DNA from: an uncultured Oceanospirillales bacterium
Lineage (GTDB): Bacteria; Pseudomonadota; Gammaproteobacteria; Xanthomonadales; SZUA-36
Direction of reading: 5' to 3'
Assembly: GCA_913055655.1 (NCBI GenBank)
Contig: CAJXKA010000002.1
Span: forward strand, 372,001 to 436,000
Length of the DNA: 64,000 nucleotides
The notes under the pieces were generated by a model, which was not told the DNA's origin, made no database searches, and was given only the letters and a program-made list of their open reading frames with translations. How positions within the stretch are numbered: the stretch's first letter is position 1; each line of letters starts with the position of its first letter. Both the position numbers and the translations under genes were made by a program. Shown one piece after another: positions 32,411 to 42,402 of the stretch.

Positions 32411-35400
32411 ATGGCCAAACTCCGCACATGGTGGCGGCGCCTGCGATCCATCGCCTGGACCGCGCTGACACTGGTGGTGTTGCTCGCGGCCATCCTGGTG
32501 GGCCTGGGCAAGTTGCTGATGCCTTACAGCACCCAGTTCAAACCCCGGCTCGAGGCGTGGCTTTCAGAAGAATTCAACCAGCCGGTCCGGGTCGAATCGT
32601 TCACCGGCGAGTGGAAGGCGTTCGGGCCGCGTATCAGCCTGCGTGAAATGGAATTGCTGGGCGCGCCGGACGCCGGCGGCGGTGTCGCCCTGCGTGAAGC
32701 GGGACTGGATATCCGGCCGCTGAACGCGTTCTGGCCCGGCCGACCGCTCTACACCTTCCGCATCATCGGCGCCGACCTGGTGCTGTCGCGAAACGCGGAG
32801 GGTCGCTTCGAGCTGTCGGGCCTGGGCGTCAGCGGCCGTGGCGGCGCCGGTGAATCCGGTGGCCTGGGTAACCTGGCGCGGCTGGGTGAAGTGATGCTGG
32901 AATCTTCCAGCCTGGCCTACCGGGACCCGGCCCGCGATATCGCGTTGCAACTCGTAAACGTCGACGGCCGGATGCAGATGTCGGCCGAGCGGCTGGCGCT
33001 CGAGGTGCGCGCCGGGGTGGCGGACGCCAGTCGTGATGATGTGCTGGGTGACATCGGCGCCACCGCCGTGGTTAACCTGGACGACGACGACCGGGTGACC
33101 GCCATTCGCTGGCACGTGGAATCCGGTGAATTCCTGCTGTCGGAACTCACACAGGGGCTGCCCGAACATGACCTGATACCGGATTCCGGGCGGCTGAACG
33201 CGCAGGTCTGGGGCGACTGGGCGCCGGGCCAGCCGCAGCGGATGACCGGCGTGCTGGATATCCGTGACGGCGTGCTTGCCAGCGGCGAGGAGTTGCTTCG
33301 TCTCGATCACGTGAACAGCCGGTTCCGCTGGCGCTTCACGGACCGCTACCAGTGGCGCCTTGACCTGGCCGATGTGCAGGTCAGCGAGGGCGGTCGCGAG
33401 TGGACCGCGGGCGAACTGGCCGTGGAGCGCAACCTCCCCGGCGGCCTCGGCATCTGGGTGGGCGCCGATTACCTGCTGGCCCCGTTCCCGCTGGCGCTGA
33501 CCCAGCGGATCATGGCCAATTTCAACGCGCACTGGCCGCGCAACATGCCGACCACGGCCACCGCGGGCGAGATCAACGCCTTCGACATCGTCATCAATGC
33601 CGACAAGAAGTTCGTTGGCGCCTGGGGTGAATTCCACGACCTGGCGGTGCTTGAATGGGGGCGCTGGCCGGCCGTGGATGGGCTGAACGGCACGGCGGCG
33701 CTGGCTTATGGCCAGGGCGGCGTGGATTTCTCCGGGCAGGACGTGATCGTCAACTGGCCAAGGAACTTCCGGGCGCCTGCCATCCTGGATATTCCTGCCT
33801 GTCACATGGACATCACCTGGGGTGAGCGCTGGCAGGTGGACGTCAACGCCTGCCGGGGCGGCAACGAGCACGCCAACCTGGAAACGCGCCTGAAATTTGT
33901 CCAGTCCGAGGGCAAACCGTATGTGGACCTGGCGGTCGCGACCGACCACCTGGACCTGCCCGCCCTGGCGGACTTCTGGCCGTCTTCACTGATGAAACCG
34001 CCGGTGCGGGAATGGCTGGCGCGGTCGATCCGCGCCGGGACGGTGGAAGAGGGCCGCTTCCTGCTGCGCGGCGACATGGACCAGTTCCCGTTCCCCGATC
34101 ACGAGGGCATCCTGGACGCCACCGCGGTGCTGTCCGGGGCGACCCTGGCTTTTCACGAAGACTGGCCCGAAGCCGAAGGTATCGATGCCGCGCTGCGGTT
34201 CCGGGGCCAGGGCATGACGATGTCAGGCTCCATCGCCGACCTCGGCGGTGTGCCGGTCCGCCAGGCCGGCGCCACCATCCGCGATTTCCGCCGGGCGCGA
34301 CTGGATATCGATTACGAGGGTCGCACGCCGTTGCCGGCGCTGGCCGCGTTCCTTCGCCAGACGCCGTTACTGGACAACACCGATCTGGATATTGAGCAGT
34401 TCACCTTCGAGGGCCCGGCCAGCGTCAATGGCCGCGTCCGCCTGCCGCTGGGCAGCACGCCCGGGGCGCTGGACCTGTCCGGCCAGCTGGTGCTGGAGGG
34501 CAATCACTTCAGCGAATCCCAGTCTGGAGTGCGGCTGGAAAATATCGCCGGGCGGGTCGCGTATGACCGTTCGGGGTTCAGCGCCGAAGACCTGTCCACC
34601 ACCTGGCAGGCCTGGCCCGCACGCCTGGACCTGGCGGCGGACTGGACAGGTGGCCAGCCCTTCAGCGCCACGCTCGACGGCCGATTCCCCGTGGCCGAGC
34701 TGGTGGCGGCCACGCCAATGGCCGGTGATGCGATGCTGTCCCGGCTGCAGGGTGAAGCGTACTGGCAGGTCCGGTTCGACGCGGTGGCATCAGAAACAGG
34801 TGGCAACGACCTGTGGCTGGATGTCCGTTCCGACCTGCTGGGCGTCGACATGGACCTGCCCGCGCCGCTGGCAAAGGCGGCCGGCGTGGCGCGCCCGTTC
34901 ACGTTGCGCTATCCGCTCAAGGCAACGGCGCCGTTGGTGGAAGTTTCAATGACCGACGTCGGTGCCCTGTCCGCGGCACTGACCCCGGAAGGTGAGCAGA
35001 TCGAGCGCGCCGCCATCCGCTTCAGCGACACGAACGCGATGCTGCCCGGGCGCGGCGAGGTGAAAATCGACGGCCGGGTCGACCGGCTGGACATGGATGG
35101 CTGGCTGGAACTGGTCACCGACTATGCCCGTGAAGGCATCCGCGCCATTCCGCTGCGGGCCACCCGGGGCGAACTGGCCGTCGACGAACTGGTGTTCATG
35201 AATCGCGCGTTCGACCAGGTGTCACTGGTCACCGACCAGCCCGAAGATGCGATTGAATTGCGCGTCGATGGCGAGGCGATGGCCGGCGACCTGCGCTATC
35301 ACACCACCGCCGAGGGCGCGCACAGCCTGTCGGCGCAGATGGAACGGGTCCACATGCCCAGGCCGTTGTCCGATGGCATGACGATGGACAGCGACCCGAC

Positions 35401-36253
35401 GCGGCTGCCCGAGTTTCACCTCTACGTGCAGGACCTGCGCTACCACGGCCTGGTGGTGGGCGAAACGCGGATCGAGGCTTACCCCGTGGCCGACGGCCTG
35501 CGGATCGAGTCGGTCGAGGCCGAATCCGAGCACATGACCTTCCAGGCCCGGGGCGACTGGGTCTCGACCGGCGTCGGCAGCCGTTCCGATTTCGATATCC
35601 TGCTGACGGCCGAGAACCTGGGCGACCTGATCAGCGCCATGGCGCTGTCCGAGGTGCTCGAGGGCGGCCAGACAATGATCCATTACAACGCCTGGTGGCC
35701 CGGCCCGCCGGCCGCATTCGAACTGGCGCACCTGAACGGCACGATGGATTTCAGTATTACCGATGGTCGCGTACTGGACGCCAATCCCGGCGCTGGCCGT
35801 GTGCTCGGACTGTTCAGCGTGGCCGCGCTGCCGCGTCGCCTGGCGCTGGATTTCCGGGACGTGTTTGAATCGGGCTTCAATTTCGACCAGGCCGGTGCGA
35901 CCGTCAACCTTGAAAGTGGCGTGGCCCGCACCGATGATTTCACCATGGAGTCCACGGCGGCCACGCTGGCCATCGAGGGCGAGGCCGACCTGGTGAACCA
36001 GCGCTTCGACTACCGCATGACGGTGCGTCCGGGTGTCAGCCAGGCATTGCCGGTGATCGGCGCGCTGGCGGCGGGGCCGCCCGGCGCGGCGGCGGGCCTG
36101 GCGTTGCAGGGCCTGCTGCGCGACGCGCTGGGCGACGCCACCGAGGCGCGCTACAACATTGTCGGCCCCTGGTCCGACCCCGAAGTGACCCGCCAGCAGG
36201 CCCCGCAGGCCGTGGCTGAAACTCCCGGCGCGGAAGATCCCCCGGGCCCCTGA
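32411..36253 (+). CDS. yhdP: YhdP-family AsmA-like protein
   Basis: Very long (1280 residues) inner-membrane-anchored protein with a periplasmic bridge-like body. Members of the AsmA/YhdP group help move phospholipids toward the outer membrane. One N-terminal transmembrane helix is visible ([20 protein letters not shown], about residues 15-34). The rest is repetitive beta-rich, with DUF3971/AsmA-like C-terminal sequence. The end becomes Pro/Glu-rich. The ATG directly follows the rng stop with no gap. Length matches E. coli YhdP (1266). Confidence 0.93.
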   Translation: MAKLRTWWRRLRSIAWTALTLVVLLAAILVGLGKLLMPYSTQFKPRLEAWLSEEFNQPVRVESFTGEWKAFGPRISLREMELLGAPDAGGGVALREAGLDIRPLNAFWPGRPLYTFRIIGADLVLSRNAEGRFELSGLGVSGRGGAGESGGLGNLARLGEVMLESSSLAYRDPARDIALQLVNVDGRMQMSAERLALEVRAGVADASRDDVLGDIGATAVVNLDDDDRVTAIRWHVESGEFLLSELTQGLPEHDLIPDSGRLNAQVWGDWAPGQPQRMTGVLDIRDGVLASGEELLRLDHVNSRFRWRFTDRYQWRLDLADVQVSEGGREWTAGELAVERNLPGGLGIWVGADYLLAPFPLALTQRIMANFNAHWPRNMPTTATAGEINAFDIVINADKKFVGAWGEFHDLAVLEWGRWPAVDGLNGTAALAYGQGGVDFSGQDVIVNWPRNFRAPAILDIPACHMDITWGERWQVDVNACRGGNEHANLETRLKFVQSEGKPYVDLAVATDHLDLPALADFWPSSLMKPPVREWLARSIRAGTVEEGRFLLRGDMDQFPFPDHEGILDATAVLSGATLAFHEDWPEAEGIDAALRFRGQGMTMSGSIADLGGVPVRQAGATIRDFRRARLDIDYEGRTPLPALAAFLRQTPLLDNTDLDIEQFTFEGPASVNGRVRLPLGSTPGALDLSGQLVLEGNHFSESQSGVRLENIAGRVAYDRSGFSAEDLSTTWQAWPARLDLAADWTGGQPFSATLDGRFPVAELVAATPMAGDAMLSRLQGEAYWQVRFDAVASETGGNDLWLDVRSDLLGVDMDLPAPLAKAAGVARPFTLRYPLKATAPLVEVSMTDVGALSAALTPEGEQIERAAIRFSDTNAMLPGRGEVKIDGRVDRLDMDGWLELVTDYAREGIRAIPLRATRGELAVDELVFMNRAFDQVSLVTDQPEDAIELRVDGEAMAGDLRYHTTAEGAHSLSAQMERVHMPRPLSDGMTMDSDPTRLPEFHLYVQDLRYHGLVVGETRIEAYPVADGLRIESVEAESEHMTFQARGDWVSTGVGSRSDFDILLTAENLGDLISAMALSEVLEGGQTMIHYNAWWPGPPAAFELAHLNGTMDFSITDGRVLDANPGAGRVLGLFSVAALPRRLALDFRDVFESGFNFDQAGATVNLESGVARTDDFTMESTAATLAIEGEADLVNQRFDYRMTVRPGVSQALPVIGALAAGPPGAAAGLALQGLLRDALGDATEARYNIVGPWSDPEVTRQQAPQAVAETPGAEDPPGP

Positions 36254-36269
36254 ACAAAGGACAACTCGC

Positions 36270-37712
36270 ATGACCGAATCATTGGCGCTGGCGCAGAGTC
36301 GCCTGCTGGAACCCGGTGGCCTGGACGAGAGCGATCTCGCCCGGGTGCTGTCCGACCTCATGGGCGCGCGCATCGACGGCGGCGACCTGTATTTCCAGTC
36401 CACGGCCCGCGAGGCCTGGTCACTGGAGGACGGGCGCGTCCGCAACGCCACCCACTCGGTGGAGCAGGGCGTGGGCATCCGCGCGGTTGACGGTGACAAG
36501 ACCGGCTTCGCCTACGCCGACGAGATCGTCCTGCCTTCCCTGCTGCAGGCTTCCAGCGCCGCCCGCGCCATCGCCCGCCAGGGCGGCGACCAGTCGGTGC
36601 AGGCCTGGACCCGCCGCGAGCCGAGCGCACTGTACGTGCCGGACGACCCGCTGACCTCGATGGAGGCGGTCGACAAGGTGGACCTGCTGCGCAAGATCGA
36701 CGCCTACGCACGCTCGCTGGATCCGCGCGTCAGCCAGGTCATGGTCAGCCTGGCCGCGTCGCATGAAACCATCCTGGTGGCGGCCGTCGACGGCGACCTG
36801 GCCGGTGACGTGCGGCCGCTGGTGCGGTTGTCCGTGACCGTCATCGCCGAGCAGAACGGCCGCCGCGAGCAGGGCAGCGACGGTGGCGGCGGGCGCTTCG
36901 ACTACCGTCGCCTGCTGGCCGACGACGGCTGGCGGCACATCGCCGACGAGGCCGTGCGCCAGGCGCTGGTCAACCTGGAAGCCGAGGATGCACCGGCCGG
37001 CACCATGCCGGTGGTGCTGGGCCCGGGCTGGCCGGGGGTGCTGCTGCACGAGGCCGTCGGCCACGGCCTGGAAGGCGACTTCAACCGCAAGGGCACCTCG
37101 GCCTATTCCGGTCGCATCGGCGAAAAAGTGGCCGCCGACGGCGTCACCATCGTCGACAACGGCACCATCGCGGCGCGCCGCGGTTCGCTCAGCATCGACG
37201 ACGAGGGCACGCCCACGGGCGAAACGGTGCTGATCGAGAACGGCATCCTGCGCGGCTACATGCAGGACAAGATGAACGCCCGGTTGATGGGCATGAAGGC
37301 CACCGGCAACGGCCGGCGCGAGTCGTTCGCGCACCTGCCGATGCCGCGCATGACCAACACCTACATGCTGGCCGGCCAGCACGATCCCGAAGAAATCATC
37401 GCCTCGGTCGACAGGGGCATCTACGCGGTGAACTTCGCCGGCGGCCAGGTGGATATCACCTCCGGCCGCTTCGTGTTCTCCGCCAGCGAGGCCTACCTGA
37501 TCGAAAACGGCAAGGTCACGCGCCCGGTGCGCGGCGCCACGCTGATCGGCAATGGCCCCGACGCGATGAACAGGGTGAGCATGGTGGGCAACGACCTGGC
37601 GCTGGATGCCGGCATCGGCGTCTGCGGCAAGGACGGGCAGAGCGTGCCCGTGGGCGTGGGCCAGCCGACGCTGAAACTCGACCAGCTGACTGTCGGTGGC
37701 ACCGCGTCGTGA
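36270..37712 (+). CDS. tldD: Metalloprotease TldD
   Basis: Zinc-dependent subunit of the TldD-TldE (PmbA) protease, which degrades unfolded peptides and processes some microcin and antitoxin substrates. The 480-residue protein carries the HExxxH zinc site [20 protein letters not shown] near residue 260. [20 protein letters not shown] follows, and the C-terminus has the TldD/PmbA fold ([20 protein letters not shown]). It ends the rng-yhdP-tldD run, and its partner pmbA is 600 bases on. Confidence 0.96.
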   Translation: MTESLALAQSRLLEPGGLDESDLARVLSDLMGARIDGGDLYFQSTAREAWSLEDGRVRNATHSVEQGVGIRAVDGDKTGFAYADEIVLPSLLQASSAARAIARQGGDQSVQAWTRREPSALYVPDDPLTSMEAVDKVDLLRKIDAYARSLDPRVSQVMVSLAASHETILVAAVDGDLAGDVRPLVRLSVTVIAEQNGRREQGSDGGGGRFDYRRLLADDGWRHIADEAVRQALVNLEAEDAPAGTMPVVLGPGWPGVLLHEAVGHGLEGDFNRKGTSAYSGRIGEKVAADGVTIVDNGTIAARRGSLSIDDEGTPTGETVLIENGILRGYMQDKMNARLMGMKATGNGRRESFAHLPMPRMTNTYMLAGQHDPEEIIASVDRGIYAVNFAGGQVDITSGRFVFSASEAYLIENGKVTRPVRGATLIGNGPDAMNRVSMVGNDLALDAGIGVCGKDGQSVPVGVGQPTLKLDQLTVGGTAS

Positions 37713-37760
37713 GCGGGCCGACCGGATCGGTCCGCGCGTGCAGGGCCCGCCCGTGAAGGT

Positions 37761-38300
37761 TCAGGCCGAGGTGTTGTCCAGCGGCGGCAGCGGCTCGCGT
37801 TCATCGAGCTCCCGCAGCATGCGAAACAGCTTCCGCGCCGATGCGGGCGGCTTGTTTGCGGCCGCTTCGCGCCGACCGTTGCGGACCAGCTGTCGCAGCG
37901 CCTGGGCATCGACATCATGACGGGCATCCAGCAGCGGCCCGAGCGCGCCGTCGCCACCGTCCAGCAACGCGTCCCGCCAGGCCTCGGCCCGGTGGTGGCG
38001 CGCCGTCAGCTGGCGCGCGTCGGCGTCGCGCGCCGCCAGCGCCTCGTCAATCGCGGCGGTATCGACGTGCTGCAACAGGCTGCCCAGGTGACCGAACTGG
38101 CGCTTCTTGGCCACGTTGGCCTTGATCGAGCGCGCGAAGCGCACGGCCTCGAGGATGTTGTCGTCCAGCGGCAACTGGTTGAGCACGCCTTCCGGCAGCG
38201 CCGCCAGCCGTTTGCCCAGGTCAACCCGCGCGCGCGCCTCGCGCTTCAACTGGCTTTTACTGACCGGCTCGTCGCCGGCCCCGTTATCGAATTCGTTCAT
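37761..38300 (-). CDS. yjgA: Ribosome-associated protein YjgA (DarP)
   Basis: Small basic protein that binds late 50S assembly intermediates. From ATG 38300 it is 179 residues. The family core is SKSQLKREARARVDLGKRLA, LPLDDNILEAVRFARSIKAN and KKRQFGHLGSLLQHVD. ARKLFRMLRELDE comes at the end. A TTG at 38312 would add four residues but overlaps the pmbA ATG. Divergent from pmbA, as in E. coli. Confidence 0.9.
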   Translation of the reverse strand: MNEFDNGAGDEPVSKSQLKREARARVDLGKRLAALPEGVLNQLPLDDNILEAVRFARSIKANVAKKRQFGHLGSLLQHVDTAAIDEALAARDADARQLTARHHRAEAWRDALLDGGDGALGPLLDARHDVDAQALRQLVRNGRREAAANKPPASARKLFRMLRELDEREPLPPLDNTSA

Positions 38301-38311
38301 GGAGTTGATCA

Positions 38312-39673
38312 ATGTCAGATGCGACTAGCGTAGCCCAGGCGGAGGCCGACCGTAAGGCCGGCTTCGAAGAACTGGAGGCACGCGTCGAAGATGCGCTGCG
38401 CCGCGCCACCGCTGCAGGCGTCGACGGTGCCGAGGCCACCGCCAGCATCCACGGCGGCCTGAGCGTCAACGTGCGCCTGGGCGAAGTGGAAACGATCGAG
38501 CACACGCGCGACCGCGGCATTTCGATCACGGTCTACGCGGGCGGCCGCAAGGGCCATGCCAGCAGCGCCGACCTGGAGCCGGAATCGGTGCTGGCCTGCG
38601 TCGACCGCGCCGTCGAGATCGCCCGCTTCACCGAGGCCGACAACTGCAACGGCCTGGCCGACCCGGACCGCATGGCCACCGAGTTTCCCGACCTCGACCT
38701 GTGGCACCCCCATGACCTGGACGCCCAGGCGGCGATCGACCGCGCGCTGGCCATCGAGGCCGCCGGGCGCGCCGACGCGGGTATCACCAATTCCGAGGGT
38801 GGCAGCGTTTCCAGCAGCTTCGGCCAGTCAGTCTACGGCAACAGCAACGGCTTCCTGGGCCGTTCAAACGGCACCCGGTACGGCCAGAGCTGCGTACTGG
38901 TCGGCGGCAAGGGCGAAGGCATGCAGCGGGACTACTGGTACGACTCCACGCGCCGCTTTGAGGACCTGGAGTCACCCGAGTTCACCGGCCGGGAGGCTGC
39001 GCGCCGCACGCTGCGTCGCCTGAATGCGCGCCGGGTGCCGACGGCGAAAGTGCCGGTGGTGTTCGCGGCGGAAGTCGCCCGTTCGCTGCTCGGCCATTTC
39101 ACCGGCGCCATCGCCGGCTCGGCCCTGTACCGCAACGCCTCGTTCCTGAAAGACGCCGTCGGCCAGCCGATTTTCCCGGACTGGCTGACCATCTCCGAGC
39201 GCCCATTCGAACCGCGCGCCGCCGGCAGCGCCAGCTTCGATGCCGAGGGCGTGACCCCCGCCGAGCGCGACATCATCGACGCCGGCGTGCTGACCGGCTA
39301 CATCCTGTCCAGTTACTCCGCCCGCCGCCTGGGCCTGCAAACCACCGGCAACGCCGGCGGCGTCCACAACCTGCGCATCGGCGGCGCCCGCGGCACCCAG
39401 GACGACCTGCTCGCGAACATCGGCACCGGCCTGCTGGTGACCGAGGTCATGGGCCAGGGCGTCAACCTGCTGACCGGCGACTACTCCCGCGGCGCCTCCG
39501 GCTTCTGGGTCGAAAACGGCGAACTCGCCTACCCGGTCGAAGAAGTCACCGTCGCCGGCAACCTGCGTGACATGTTTTCAAACATCCGCGCGATTGGTGA
39601 AGACGTCGATACGCGCGGTAATGCGCATATCGGTTCTGTTGTTATTGATGGGATGACGTTGGCTGGGGAGTAG
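38312..39673 (+). CDS. pmbA: TldE/PmbA protease subunit
   Basis: Partner of TldD in the TldD/E protease, 453 residues. It lacks the HExxxH zinc site, as expected for TldE. The sequence has ISITVYAGGRKGHASSADLE, GTRYGQSCVLVGGKGEGMQR, the C-terminal GNAGGVHNLRIGGARGT and GFWVENGELAYPVEEVTVAG. GGAG lies eight bases before the ATG. The final 17 codons use more T-ending codons than the rest of the gene, and a diverged copy of exactly this end lies at 41818-41874. See the findings. Confidence 0.95.
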   Translation: MSDATSVAQAEADRKAGFEELEARVEDALRRATAAGVDGAEATASIHGGLSVNVRLGEVETIEHTRDRGISITVYAGGRKGHASSADLEPESVLACVDRAVEIARFTEADNCNGLADPDRMATEFPDLDLWHPHDLDAQAAIDRALAIEAAGRADAGITNSEGGSVSSSFGQSVYGNSNGFLGRSNGTRYGQSCVLVGGKGEGMQRDYWYDSTRRFEDLESPEFTGREAARRTLRRLNARRVPTAKVPVVFAAEVARSLLGHFTGAIAGSALYRNASFLKDAVGQPIFPDWLTISERPFEPRAAGSASFDAEGVTPAERDIIDAGVLTGYILSSYSARRLGLQTTGNAGGVHNLRIGGARGTQDDLLANIGTGLLVTEVMGQGVNLLTGDYSRGASGFWVENGELAYPVEEVTVAGNLRDMFSNIRAIGEDVDTRGNAHIGSVVIDGMTLAGE

Positions 39674-39700
39674 TAAGCAGTAAACAGTGAGCAGTAAGTG
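39673..39700. repeat. Short 7-base tandem array after pmbA (array D)
   Basis: Four units at 39673-39700: GTAAGCA, GTAAACA, GTGAGCA and GTAAGTG. The first unit begins on the last base of the pmbA TAG stop. It has no inverted partner arm here. Confidence 0.88.
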
Positions 39701-39710
39701 GTGGCGACCC

Positions 39711-39742
39711 AAAAGGTGCAGGTTGCATGAATGGCAACCTGC
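39711..39742 (-). terminator. Possible intrinsic terminator of the S9 peptidase gene
   Basis: GCAGGTTGC (39718-39726) and GCAACCTGC (39734-39742) form a 9-bp stem with a 7-base loop. On the minus strand the stem is followed by ACCTTTT (39717-39711), about 70 bases beyond the peptidase stop. Confidence 0.6.
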
Positions 39743-39807
39743 CAGGCACATGGTAGAGGTCAATCCGGTTCAGGAACTCAATCGTGTGGCGACTTCGGGC
39801 TTCGGTT

Positions 39808-41757
39808 TCAGGGTGCGCCGATGTTTTTGTCCAGGAAAGCGATCAACTCGGTGAGCAACAGTTCGCGGTTCTCCGGGTTCTCGAGATGATGGGATTCGTC
39901 TTTCATCTTCACCATTTCCACGTCCTTGTCGGCGCGTTTGAGCGCCCGATACATCACGCGGGATTGCTTGTATGCCACGGTGTCGTCATCGGTGCCATGC
40001 AGTAACAGAACCGGCGCGCGAAAAGCTTCAGCAGAGCGTGCAGGCGAAATCTTCTCCATGAATGCTTCATCCACCTCGCCACGCGAGATGACCATGTTCC
40101 AGTAGGCCACGACCTGGTGATCGTCGCCATGGTCGCGTTCCTCGCGCTTCATCATCCTGGGAATGTCCGCTACTCCATTGATTGACGCCACGCAACGGTA
40201 GAGTTCCGGCGTGAAAGCGCCACCGGCAAGCGCCGCGTATCCACCATAGCTGGCGCCAGCGATGCACACGCGGTCCGGGTCCACGATTCCCTTGTCGACG
40301 AGATGGCCCAGCGTGTCGGTCAGGTCATCCTGCATCTTCGCGCCCCATTCGCCGTGGCCGGCGATCCTGTGTGCCCGGCCGAAGCCACTCGAGCCCCGGA
40401 ACTGCGGCTGGATGACCAGGTAACCGGCATTGGCCAGGGCCTGTGTGAGCCAGTTGTAACCCTTCGTATCGTGACTTTCCGGTCCTCCATGCGGCAGCAT
40501 GACGGCGGGAAGTTGCTTCATATTGTCGATAGTCGCCTTGGGAACAGTCAGCAAAGTCGGGATTGACAGGCCATCGCGCGCAGTGACTGTCACTTCCCCC
40601 ACGGGGTGCATATCTTCGCCGGAGATGTTCCGGAAGAGGCTCAATATCCGGACGGGTTCTGCACCTTTGCTGGCCAGGAAATAGGCGCCGGGCGTGGTCG
40701 GTCCGCTAACGAAAAAGACCAGGTGCTTCCAGCCCGGGTTCCAGTTGGTCAAGTGCACGGCATGCCCGGGAAACCTACTGGCGAATGCGCTGATCCGGCC
40801 GTCGACTTCCTGATCCATCATTTTATAGCTGGGTAGAAACCCCGAGTACCTGACGCCGTGAACCACGCGATTGATATCAGTCAGGACGCTCTCGATGTCG
40901 GCGTCTTCGCGACCCCAGTCTGTAGCGCTGAACTCGCCATCTTCGAGTGAAACGTTCCAGTATTCGACGCGTCCGGATTGCTTCGACTCACCCAGGGCCA
41001 CCAACGATCGATAATCGGCGCGAACTCCAACGAGTGACGTGCCGATCATTTTTGTATGACGTGTATGGATAGGGGTCCATTCACCGTCCTTCTGGACCAG
41101 CAAGTCGTAGCGATCCTTTTCCTCGTCGTAGTCTTCGCGCGCCAGGGGAACGCCATCCTGACCCATGAAATAGTCGATCGTGGTCTCGGTGCCGTCCACC
41201 AGTCGTTCCGGATTCCTGGGTGAGGCGAGGTCGACCTTCATTAGGCTCTTGCTGGGATTCCGGTCGTGCAGGACATCCTTGGCGAAGGCCGGCATGAACG
41301 CATCGTTGCCATGAACGCCGACGATGAACCCCAGCCCCGCCTGGGCAGTGAAGATGTTGTCCCCCGGGGTGAGTAGTTGCTGGATGGTGTTTGCCTTCAG
41401 GTCGAGCGAATAGGCAGTGCTGATGGCTTCCCGGCCCCATGAACCTCTCAGTTCTTTCGAGGCGACCAGGACGATGCGGTCCTGGTCCAGGAAATAGAAC
41501 TGGTGGGCCTTGATTTCCTCCAGGTTGAATCCGGCCACCATGGCAGAATCGGCAAGCGAGAAGACGATCAGCGTGTCCTGCCCACTCTCGCGTTTACGAA
41601 ATGCGACGAGGTTTCCGTCGGGAGAAACCGTCACGTTGCTGAATAGAGGGTCGGCGGCATAGTCCTTGAGCGTCGGGCTGGCCGTCGCGCCGAATGAAAA
41701 GATTGCGAGGAAACAAAGAAGGCCGAACCAGCGGCCAGAAAGGAATGTCGTCTGCAT
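39808..41757 (-). CDS. S9-family prolyl oligopeptidase-like serine peptidase
   Basis: Probable periplasmic or exported peptidase, 649 residues, with a signal peptide (FGLLCFLAIFSFGATA, cleavage near SPT). The first 380 residues look like the beta-propeller of S9 enzymes (VTVSPDGNLVAFRKRESGQ). The C-terminal alpha/beta hydrolase carries the nucleophile in GASYGGYAALAG (about residue 503), the Asp in LLHGTDDDTV (about 586) and the His in DESHHL (about 621). Base composition is visibly less GC-rich than neighbours. The gene lies between two copies of the pmbA tail, so it is likely a later arrival. No recognisable partner genes adjoin it. Confidence 0.9.
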   Translation of the reverse strand: MQTTFLSGRWFGLLCFLAIFSFGATASPTLKDYAADPLFSNVTVSPDGNLVAFRKRESGQDTLIVFSLADSAMVAGFNLEEIKAHQFYFLDQDRIVLVASKELRGSWGREAISTAYSLDLKANTIQQLLTPGDNIFTAQAGLGFIVGVHGNDAFMPAFAKDVLHDRNPSKSLMKVDLASPRNPERLVDGTETTIDYFMGQDGVPLAREDYDEEKDRYDLLVQKDGEWTPIHTRHTKMIGTSLVGVRADYRSLVALGESKQSGRVEYWNVSLEDGEFSATDWGREDADIESVLTDINRVVHGVRYSGFLPSYKMMDQEVDGRISAFASRFPGHAVHLTNWNPGWKHLVFFVSGPTTPGAYFLASKGAEPVRILSLFRNISGEDMHPVGEVTVTARDGLSIPTLLTVPKATIDNMKQLPAVMLPHGGPESHDTKGYNWLTQALANAGYLVIQPQFRGSSGFGRAHRIAGHGEWGAKMQDDLTDTLGHLVDKGIVDPDRVCIAGASYGGYAALAGGAFTPELYRCVASINGVADIPRMMKREERDHGDDHQVVAYWNMVISRGEVDEAFMEKISPARSAEAFRAPVLLLHGTDDDTVAYKQSRVMYRALKRADKDVEMVKMKDESHHLENPENRELLLTELIAFLDKNIGAP

Positions 41758-41958
41758 GGCGGGCAGTGTTCTGTTTTGTTCTTGATTTCAGCTTAGCAAC
41801 TGGCGGGAACCTGGGGCAATGCGCATATCGGTTCGCTTGTCATCTATGGGATGACGTTAAACGGTGAGCAGTAAGCAGTCAGCAGTAAGCAGTAAACAAC
41901 GCCGCTTTAGTTGTTTTTACTCCTCACTGCTTACTGCTTACCGCTTACCGCTTACTGC
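41758..41958 (+). other. Intergenic region between S9 peptidase and osmC-like gene
   Basis: The 60 bases next to the peptidase ATG (GTTCTGTTTTGTTCTTGATT around 41767-41786) hold the gene's presumed leader. Then come the pmbA-tail remnant (41818-41874) and array E. No other gene is seen. Confidence 0.5.
41818..41874 (+). pseudogene. Remnant copy of the pmbA 3' end
   Basis: Nineteen codons read NAHIGSLVIYGMTLNGEQ and stop, against NAHIGSVVIDGMTLAGE and stop at the end of pmbA (39620-39673). About 41 of 51 compared bases are identical, the frame is intact and the stop (TAA) lies in the following repeat array. Homology does not extend upstream, so it is a fragment only. Confidence 0.85.
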
Positions 41959-41962
41959 TCAC
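41864..41962. repeat. Facing arms of 7-base tandem repeats (array E)
   Basis: Left arm 41864-41898: GTGAGCA, GTAAGCA, GTCAGCA, GTAAGCA, GTAAACA. Right arm 41928-41962: inverted units TGCTTAC twice, CGCTTAC twice and TGCTCAC. A 29-base AT-richer spacer separates them. The left arm supplies the stop of the pmbA-tail remnant. The right arm contains the TGA stop (41959-41961) of the osmC-like gene. Confidence 0.92.
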
Positions 41963-42399
41963 CCAACGACGATGTCGCAATTCACCGAGTTCGCAATGAA
42001 GCACTCGTGATGCGAGCGCTCGTGCAGCGCGGCGAGGGCAGCCTCGTCGGGCGGGTCGCCGGCGAAGGTGATGCGCGGTGACAGGCGTACCTCGGTGATG
42101 GCCAGTTTGCCGTTTTCGTTTTTCGCCAACTGGCCCACGGCCTCGTCTTCGTAGGCGTCCACGACGATGCGTTTCTTCGCGCACAGGGCGAGGAAGGTCA
42201 GCATGTGACAGGAGGAGACGGCGGCGACGAAGGCTTCTTCGGGATCGACGGACTGGCCGTCGCCGCGAAAGGCGGGGGCGGCGCTGGCCTTCACGGCGAT
42301 GCCGCTGCCGAAGCGCCATTCGTGTTCGCGGTTGTAGTCGTCGTAGGCGAAGCTGTCGGTGGTTCTTTTCCAGTCGATGGTGGCGCGGTGCTCGGACAT
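41959..42399 (-). CDS. OsmC/Ohr-family thiol peroxidase
   Basis: Predicted organic-hydroperoxide reductase of 146 residues. The two reactive cysteines are C64 (VAAVSSCHMLTFLALCAKK) and C133 (RSHHECFIANSVNC), spaced as in OsmC/Ohr proteins. The acidic residue of the active site is in the expected DPEEAFVAA stretch. Ohr versus OsmC-like cannot be settled. The start is ATG 42399, four bases after the SDR stop, so the pair probably forms a two-gene unit with the upstream dehydrogenase. The stop lies in the repeat array. Confidence 0.9.
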   Translation of the reverse strand: MSEHRATIDWKRTTDSFAYDDYNREHEWRFGSGIAVKASAAPAFRGDGQSVDPEEAFVAAVSSCHMLTFLALCAKKRIVVDAYEDEAVGQLAKNENGKLAITEVRLSPRITFAGDPPDEAALAALHERSHHECFIANSVNCDIVVG

Positions 42400-42402
42400 G
42401 GG

